Shown here: positions 59,111-64,000 of the stretch, in pieces
How the letters are laid out: each line of letters begins with the position of its first letter
How positions within the stretch are numbered: position 1 is the stretch's first letter
Assembly: GCA_015234525.1 (NCBI GenBank)
Contig: JADGMX010000049.1
Span: 310,001 to 374,000 of the forward strand
Direction of reading: 5' to 3'
DNA length: 64,000 nt
Source: Flavobacterium sp.
GTDB taxonomy: Bacteria > Bacteroidota > Bacteroidia > Flavobacteriales > Flavobacteriaceae
Made by a program: the position numbers and the translations under genes
The notes under the pieces: generated by a model
What the model was told of the DNA's origin: nothing
Database searches by the model: none
Seen by the model: the letters and a program-made list of their open reading frames with translations, nothing else

Positions 59111-61531
59111 ATGAAAATATCATACAATTGGTTAAAACAATTTATCAAATTAGACCAATCATCCTCTGACACCGCGTCGTTATTAACGGATCTTGGACTC
59201 GAGGTTGAAGTCGTCGAAAACTTCCATTCGGTAAAAGGCGGATTGCAAGGCGTTGTAGTCGGGCATGTGCTTTCGTGCGTGCAACATCCAAACGCCGACC
59301 GGTTGAAGGTGACTACTGTCGACATTGGTGAAGCTGCTCCGTTACAGATTGTATGTGGCGCTTCAAACGTTGCGACAGGTCAGAAAGTTCCGGTGGCGAC
59401 CATCGGAACGGTATTGTATGATAAGAATGGAGAATCGTTCAAAATCGGGAAAGGGAAAATCCGCGATGTTGAAAGTTTCGGTATGATCTGCGCAGAAGAC
59501 GAACTTGGTTTGGGAACAAGTCATGATGGGATTATGATTCTTGACGATTCGATCGCGCCGGGAACACCTGCTGCTACAGTATTTAAGGTTGAAATTGACG
59601 AAGTTTTCGAAATCGGATTAACACCGAATCGCGCCGATGCGATGAGTCATATGGGTGTTGCCCGCGATCTTCGAGCGGGATTGCTTCAGCGAAATATTAG
59701 CGTCGAATTTATCACACCTTCTGTTTCGAAGTTTAAAGTAGATAAACGAACGCTAAAAGTTGATGTAGCGGTCAACGATATCAAACTGGCGCCGAGATAT
59801 TGTGGCGTAACCATTTCAGGTGTTGTCGTTAAAGATTCCCCTGAATGGCTTCAAAATCGCCTTCGATCGATCGGTCTTACCCCGAAAAACAATATTGTCG
59901 ATGCAACTAACTATGTATTACATGAGCTTGGTCAGCCGCTTCACGCATTTGACGCCGCAAAGATCACCGGAAAAATCACGGTTAAAACGCTTGACGCAGG
60001 AACAAAATTCGTAACGCTTGACGATGTTGAACGTACGCTGCATGAAGAAGATCTGATGATATGCGATGAAAAAGGTCCGCTTGCCATTGCCGGAATTCTT
60101 GGTGGAAAATCATCGGGAGTAAGCGAAATTAGCAACGCAATCTTTTTGGAAAGTGCCTATTTCAATCCGGTTTCAATCAGAAAATCGGCAAAAAGACATC
60201 AATTAAGCACCGATGCGTCATTTAGATTTGAGCGCGGCATCGATCCGTCGATCACTGAATATGCATTAAAACGTGCGGCTCTTTTGATTCAGGAAGTTGC
60301 CGGCGGCGAGATTACATCGGATATTGTCGATATTTATCAGAAGAAAATTGAAGATTGTACGATCTTCCTGAACTTCAATAAAGCTTCAAAACTCATCGGT
60401 CAGGAACTTCCAAAGGAGACGATCAAGAAGATTTTGGCATCGCTCGATATCAAAGTTAATAGCATGTCTGATGCGGGTCTTGGACTTGTAATTCCTTCGT
60501 ATCGTGTCGATGTTCAGCGTGAAATTGACGTCATTGAAGAGATTTTGAGGGTGTATGGTTACAACAACATCAACTTCACTAAAAAGTTTAATGCAACCGT
60601 TGCAAATTCGCCACGTACAGAAGATTACAAACTTCAAAATATTGTTGCGTCGCAGTTAACTTCGCTAGGTTTCAATGAGATGATGGCCAATTCTTTGACC
60701 ACGCCTGAATATGTAAGTTTATCTGAATCGCTGAATGAGCAACATAATGTAACGATGCTGAATCCGCTTAGCAACGACCTTTCGGTGATGCGTCAGTCGA
60801 TGTTTTTCTCAGCAGTTGAAGCGGTATCGCGCAACATTAATCGCCGTAGTCTGGATTTGAAATTATTCGAATTTGGAAAGACATATCACAATCTTCCCGG
60901 AGGTTATGAGGAGAAAAAGCATTTAACGCTTACGATCACAGGTAGCCGTGTTAAAGAAAGTTGGGCGAAGCAACAGAAGCAAACCGATTTCTTTTTGTTC
61001 AAAGGTTATGTGATGGCGGTTTTGTCGCGACTTGGAATTGATAAATTCCAGAACACGCCGGTTGCCACTGACATATTTGCGGAAGGAATCCGGATTTCAG
61101 CCGGAGACATCACTTTGGTTGAACTTGGTACCATCAAAAAATCAGTGCTGAAACACTTCGATATTCGGCAGGAAGTCTTGTTCGCTGATATTAATTGGGA
61201 TAGCGTTCGTAAGATGGTGACCAATAAGATCAAGTTTATCGAAATTCCGAAATATCCGGAAGTTAGACGTGATTTGGCGTTACTCGTGGATGAAGCTGTC
61301 ACATTTGACGACATCTATCGAATTGCGCGTCAGTCGGAAAAATCGCTATTGCGCGATATTAACCTTTTCGATGTTTATTCGGGGGCGAATCTGCCGGAAG
61401 GCAAAAAATCGTACGCGGTAAGTTTTACGATTCAGGACAATACCAAAACCTTATCGGAAGCACAGATCGACAAGATCATGGCTAAATTGATTCATAATTT
61501 CCAGAACGAAATCGGCGCAACCTTACGATAA
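59111..61531 (+). CDS. pheT: Phenylalanine--tRNA ligase beta subunit PheT
   Basis: Charges tRNA-Phe as an alpha2-beta2 enzyme with PheS. The 806-residue protein has the normal domain order: [20 protein letters not shown], the OB-fold tRNA-binding domain ([20 protein letters not shown]), B3/B4 editing domain ([40 protein letters not shown]), B5 domain ([17 protein letters not shown]) and the C-terminal ferredoxin-fold anticodon-binding domain ([20 protein letters not shown]). PheS is not in the window, so alpha and beta are encoded apart, as is usual in Bacteroidota. The 3' end overlaps convergent kdsB by 9 bases. Confidence 0.96.
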   Translation: MKISYNWLKQFIKLDQSSSDTASLLTDLGLEVEVVENFHSVKGGLQGVVVGHVLSCVQHPNADRLKVTTVDIGEAAPLQIVCGASNVATGQKVPVATIGTVLYDKNGESFKIGKGKIRDVESFGMICAEDELGLGTSHDGIMILDDSIAPGTPAATVFKVEIDEVFEIGLTPNRADAMSHMGVARDLRAGLLQRNISVEFITPSVSKFKVDKRTLKVDVAVNDIKLAPRYCGVTISGVVVKDSPEWLQNRLRSIGLTPKNNIVDATNYVLHELGQPLHAFDAAKITGKITVKTLDAGTKFVTLDDVERTLHEEDLMICDEKGPLAIAGILGGKSSGVSEISNAIFLESAYFNPVSIRKSAKRHQLSTDASFRFERGIDPSITEYALKRAALLIQEVAGGEITSDIVDIYQKKIEDCTIFLNFNKASKLIGQELPKETIKKILASLDIKVNSMSDAGLGLVIPSYRVDVQREIDVIEEILRVYGYNNINFTKKFNATVANSPRTEDYKLQNIVASQLTSLGFNEMMANSLTTPEYVSLSESLNEQHNVTMLNPLSNDLSVMRQSMFFSAVEAVSRNINRRSLDLKLFEFGKTYHNLPGGYEEKKHLTLTITGSRVKESWAKQQKQTDFFLFKGYVMAVLSRLGIDKFQNTPVATDIFAEGIRISAGDITLVELGTIKKSVLKHFDIRQEVLFADINWDSVRKMVTNKIKFIEIPKYPEVRRDLALLVDEAVTFDDIYRIARQSEKSLLRDINLFDVYSGANLPEGKKSYAVSFTIQDNTKTLSEAQIDKIMAKLIHNFQNEIGATLR

Positions 61532-62251
61532 AAGTTTTCGGGCTTTTTCGAGGTCTTCAGGTGTGTCAATTCCGATGCTGAAATGAGAAGTTTCAACCAT
61601 TTTGATGCGCTTTCCGAACTCGAGGTAGCGAAGTTGCTCCAATTTTTCAGAAGCTTCAAGCGACATCATCGGAAGTTGTGCAAAATCAAGAATTGCCTGT
61701 TTTCGAAATGCGTAAACGCCGATATGTTGGAAGAATCTGACATTGGCTGATGCATCGCGCGGATGCGGAATCACCGAACGCGAAAAGTAAAGCGCAAATC
61801 CATTTTGGTCGACAACAACCTTTACATTGTTGGGATTCTCGATTTCAGCCGGGTCGGTTATTTGACGCATCAAAGAAGCCAGATCAATTTTTTGTTGCGA
61901 ATCATCTCTGAAAACGCCGAGTAATTTCTCCAAAGGTTCACGGTCCATAAACGGTTCGTCGCCTTGAACATTTACGACAATGTCGGTATCGATGTCGCGG
62001 ACGGCTTCAGCAATGCGGTCGCTTCCCGATTCGTGTTCCCTGATGCTCATCATCGCTTTTCCACCATGAGCGATTATTTCGTCGTAAATCACATTTGAAT
62101 CAGTTACTACAAACACCTGATCGAACAATCCGGTTGCTAGAGCCGACTCGTAAGTGCGTCGGATAACCGATTTTCCGCCAAGATCCTGCATCAATTTAGC
62201 GTGAAATCTGGTTGAGGCGTATCGGGCCGGAATAACTGCTGTTACTTTCAT
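61523..62251 (-). CDS. kdsB: CMP-Kdo synthetase KdsB
   Basis: Activates Kdo with CTP for lipopolysaccharide core assembly. The 242-residue protein shows [20 protein letters not shown] (nucleotide-binding start with the conserved R and K), [39 protein letters not shown] with the metal aspartate, [26 protein letters not shown] and [12 protein letters not shown]. The ATG at 62251 lies one base after the stop of the RecD-like helicase gene (TAATATG), so the two are coupled. It overlaps the pheT end by 9 bases. LpxD at the left edge serves the same outer-membrane lipid. Confidence 0.94.
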   Translation of the reverse strand: MKVTAVIPARYASTRFHAKLMQDLGGKSVIRRTYESALATGLFDQVFVVTDSNVIYDEIIAHGGKAMMSIREHESGSDRIAEAVRDIDTDIVVNVQGDEPFMDREPLEKLLGVFRDDSQQKIDLASLMRQITDPAEIENPNNVKVVVDQNGFALYFSRSVIPHPRDASANVRFFQHIGVYAFRKQAILDFAQLPMMSLEASEKLEQLRYLEFGKRIKMVETSHFSIGIDTPEDLEKARKLLS

Positions 62252-62252
62252 A

Positions 62253-63680
62253 TTAGTTTTCAATGAAGTTTTCATCTTTAAATCCGATCAAATATAAGCG
62301 TTCTTTTGCTCTTGTGACCGCCGTGTAAAGCCATCTGATGTAATCGCGACTAATGCCATCGGGTAAATAAGGTTGTTCGATAAAAACCGTATTCCACTGC
62401 CCGCCTTGCGATTTATGACAAGTGATCGCATATGAAAATTTTACCTGAAGCGCGTTAAAATATTCGTTTTCCTTGACTTTTTGAAACTTTTTATACTGCG
62501 TTCGCTCGTTTTCGTAATCTTTCATCACTTCCTGATAAAGTTGATTTGACTCCTCGTAGGTCAACGACGGCGACTCGCTGGTTAAGGTGTCAAGAAGCAA
62601 TACGGTTTCAAACGGAATCTGATTCGGATAATCGACCATTCGGATTTTCGCTTTGGCAAATTTGAAACTATAAATTTCGATGATACCAAAAATTTCAAGC
62701 ACCTCGATGATATCGCCATTGGCAATAAATCCGGCCTCATCGGTTTCCTTCAGCCAAAAATAATTGTTCTTGACCACCATCAAATAATCACCGGTTGACA
62801 GTTCGCTCTCCTTATCGAGAATTTTCAATCGGATTTGTTGGTTATACTGATTGGCGCGTTTATTCGATCGGACGATAAAAGCCGTGTCCTCAATCGAATA
62901 TTTGCCATAAGCGGAATTGATCGCATCCTGAATGTCATAGCCATCTGAAAGTCGGATGATGTCTTTAAAATTGGCAAGATCAAATTTAAAATCGGTTAAA
63001 AAATCGTCTTTGAGAAGTTCGCGTAGTTCGGTTGCATTCATCAGAATCCCCGAATTTTCAGCTTGTCGCATCACCTCGTCGAGTTCAATAGAATGAACTT
63101 CCATGTCGTAATTTCGGGCAAGCGAATCAATGTCGAGCGCCGGACTTATATCAAGGTGAACCGGCGGAAGCTGAGCCGTATCGCCTAAAAGTATCATTTT
63201 GCAATTTACACCCGAATAAATATAGGTAATCAAATCGTCGAGAAGTGAACCGTTTTCATACAATTTCGACTCGCTGCTGACATCTGAAATCATCGACGCC
63301 TCATCGACAATGAAAATAGTATTCTTGTGTTTGTTTTGCTGCATCGTAAATCCGACTGCGCCACCACTACCCTTTTTTGGGAAATAAATTTTCTTGTGAA
63401 TCGTATGTGCGGGTTTGGATGAATAATTTGCGATCACTTTTGCCGCGCGACCTGTTGGAGCCAGAAGGACGTATTTGAGGTTGATATCGATCAGATTATT
63501 AACAATGGTCGAGATGACTGTGGTTTTACCTGTTCCTGCGTATCCTTTTAGAACGAAGATGCTGTTTTGATCTTTATCAGTTAGAAATTCAGCAATCATC
63601 TTAAAAAACAAATCCTGTTTGTACGTTGGGTTGAACGGAAATTGTTTGTTGAGTAAATTATAAAATAAAGATGGAGTCAT
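62253..63680 (-). CDS. RecD-like ATP-dependent DNA helicase
   Basis: A 475-residue superfamily 1B helicase. Walker A is [20 protein letters not shown], followed by [24 protein letters not shown]-like [10 protein letters not shown], Walker [24 protein letters not shown], and the UvrD_C_2 end motif [20 protein letters not shown] with [16 protein letters not shown]. It lacks the RecB/RecC partners nearby and is shorter than RecD, so it resembles standalone RecD-like or Dda-like helicases. A TATATTTG box on the minus strand at 63698-63705 lies 17 bases before the ATG. It is translationally coupled with kdsB. Confidence 0.88.
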   Translation of the reverse strand: MTPSLFYNLLNKQFPFNPTYKQDLFFKMIAEFLTDKDQNSIFVLKGYAGTGKTTVISTIVNNLIDINLKYVLLAPTGRAAKVIANYSSKPAHTIHKKIYFPKKGSGGAVGFTMQQNKHKNTIFIVDEASMISDVSSESKLYENGSLLDDLITYIYSGVNCKMILLGDTAQLPPVHLDISPALDIDSLARNYDMEVHSIELDEVMRQAENSGILMNATELRELLKDDFLTDFKFDLANFKDIIRLSDGYDIQDAINSAYGKYSIEDTAFIVRSNKRANQYNQQIRLKILDKESELSTGDYLMVVKNNYFWLKETDEAGFIANGDIIEVLEIFGIIEIYSFKFAKAKIRMVDYPNQIPFETVLLLDTLTSESPSLTYEESNQLYQEVMKDYENERTQYKKFQKVKENEYFNALQVKFSYAITCHKSQGGQWNTVFIEQPYLPDGISRDYIRWLYTAVTRAKERLYLIGFKDENFIEN

Positions 63681-63697
63681 TGTGCTGAAGTGTGCCG

Positions 63698-63705
63698 CAA
63701 ATATA
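63698..63705 (-). promoter_or_regulatory. Promoter -7 box of the RecD-like helicase gene
   Basis: TATATTTG on the minus strand, exact TAnnTTTG match, 17 bases before the ATG. Confidence 0.6.
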
Positions 63706-63751
63706 CGGATGATATCGCAGTTTTGCCCTGATTGAATTTTGAGAATCCAAG

Positions 63752-63778
63752 TTGTTTAAACTAAAAATTGTAAGTTTG
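63752..63778 (+). promoter_or_regulatory. Promoter of the DUF3822 gene
   Basis: TTG at 63752-63754 and TAAGTTTG at 63771-63778, 16 bases apart, 15 bases before the ATG at 63794. Confidence 0.55.
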
Positions 63779-63793
63779 CGAATATTCCAAAAT

Positions 63794-64000
63794 ATGTCAG
63801 CAACAGCGAACATCACTGAAAAAAAATATAAAAAACTCGTCTTGAAGGTTTCTTTGACCGGTTTTAGTTATTGCATTTTCGACACGATTTCAAATCGCGC
63901 ATTATCGCTTAAACAAATTGATTTTCGGGATTATCCCGCCACGTCTAAGGTCGAGGATCATTATTGGAGCGCATTTTTGGATCATCCGGCTCTGACAAAA
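63794..64000 (+). CDS. DUF3822-family protein, N-terminal part (cut by window edge)
   Basis: The first 69 codons of a gene running off the window: MSATANITEKKYKKLVLKVS, then LTGFSYCIFDTISNRALSLK and KVEDHYWSAFLDHPALTK. The lay-out (beta strand LVLKVSLTGFSYCIFD, then SNRALSLKQIDF) matches DUF3822 proteins of Bacteroidota from memory, which have an actin-like/ASKHA-type fold of unknown role. It is divergent from the RecD-like gene. Confidence 0.7.
   Translation, partial: MSATANITEKKYKKLVLKVSLTGFSYCIFDTISNRALSLKQIDFRDYPATSKVEDHYWSAFLDHPALTK

Overview
The window comes from the chromosome of a member of Bacteroidota, most likely family Flavobacteriaceae (Flavobacterium or a close relative). The evidence is the gene content: PorX of the type IX secretion system, a CAL67264-type 60-residue membrane protein, a DUF3822 gene, a GNAT/nitrilase fusion and a short arginine decarboxylase next to a deoxyhypusine-synthase-like protein. 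The promoters agree: many genes have the Bacteroidota -7 box TAnnTTTG a few bases before the start, and Shine-Dalgarno sequences are weak or absent. No rRNA, tRNA, CRISPR array, transposase or prophage was seen. This is core chromosome with small accessory details.

Layout. 1-6855: lpxD (cut by the window edge), an HD phosphohydrolase, a small transcription unit with its own promoter and terminator, a GreA/GreB-type factor, a DEAD/DEAH helicase, two disordered hydrophilic proteins, then porX and tsaE. 7059-16213: alanine dehydrogenase, a DUF4258 protein, the galactose operon GH2-galM-galK-galT (minus strand), and a divergent GH1-RmlD fusion. 16261-25871: an ABC exporter, a leucine-rich-repeat gene remnant, proline dehydrogenase, aroB, a polyamine block (59-codon leader ORF, arginine decarboxylase, DHS-like protein, acidic-tail protein), DinB, an Lrp regulator and an M14 carboxypeptidase. 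26128-36729: an XRE regulator with a repeated palindromic operator, a spermidine-synthase-like protein, CorA, hutI, a coiled-coil membrane protein, hutG, a HerA/DUF853 ATPase, a DEAD-box RNA helicase and a TPR hybrid histidine kinase. 36817-48180: ettA, the small membrane protein, the GNAT/nitrilase fusion, holA, an orphan HsdR-N nuclease, a GT2 glycosyltransferase, an OmpA lipoprotein, a TsaC/Sua5-type synthase, a UvrD/PcrA helicase and a DUF7935-like protein. 48218-64000: an M1 aminopeptidase, recG, an RND efflux operon (adaptor, pump, TolC) with bestrophin, pheT, kdsB, a RecD-like helicase and the start of a DUF3822 gene.

How genes work together. GH2, GalM, GalK and GalT form a tight cytoplasmic route from a beta-galactoside-like sugar to UDP-galactose. 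SpeA makes agmatine and sits just before a DHS-like protein that lacks the family's catalytic lysine. HutI and HutG are the last two histidine-degradation steps. TsaE and the TsaC-type protein both serve the t6A tRNA modification but lie far apart. The RND genes overlap and run straight into bestrophin.

Most interesting non-coding features: dispersed intergenic repeats of about 75-90 bp sharing a core but with two kinds of ends (six copies seen); the operator TTTACA-N2-TGTAAA present three times between the M14 peptidase and XRE genes and overlapping their promoters; a promoter-ORF-terminator microtranscript at 1662-1850; and an 8-bp inverted repeat before the RND operon. I found no clear candidate for a wholly new multi-gene system. 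The best leads are the GH1-RmlD/GH2 pair, the lysine-less DHS-like protein with its leader ORF, and the XRE regulon.
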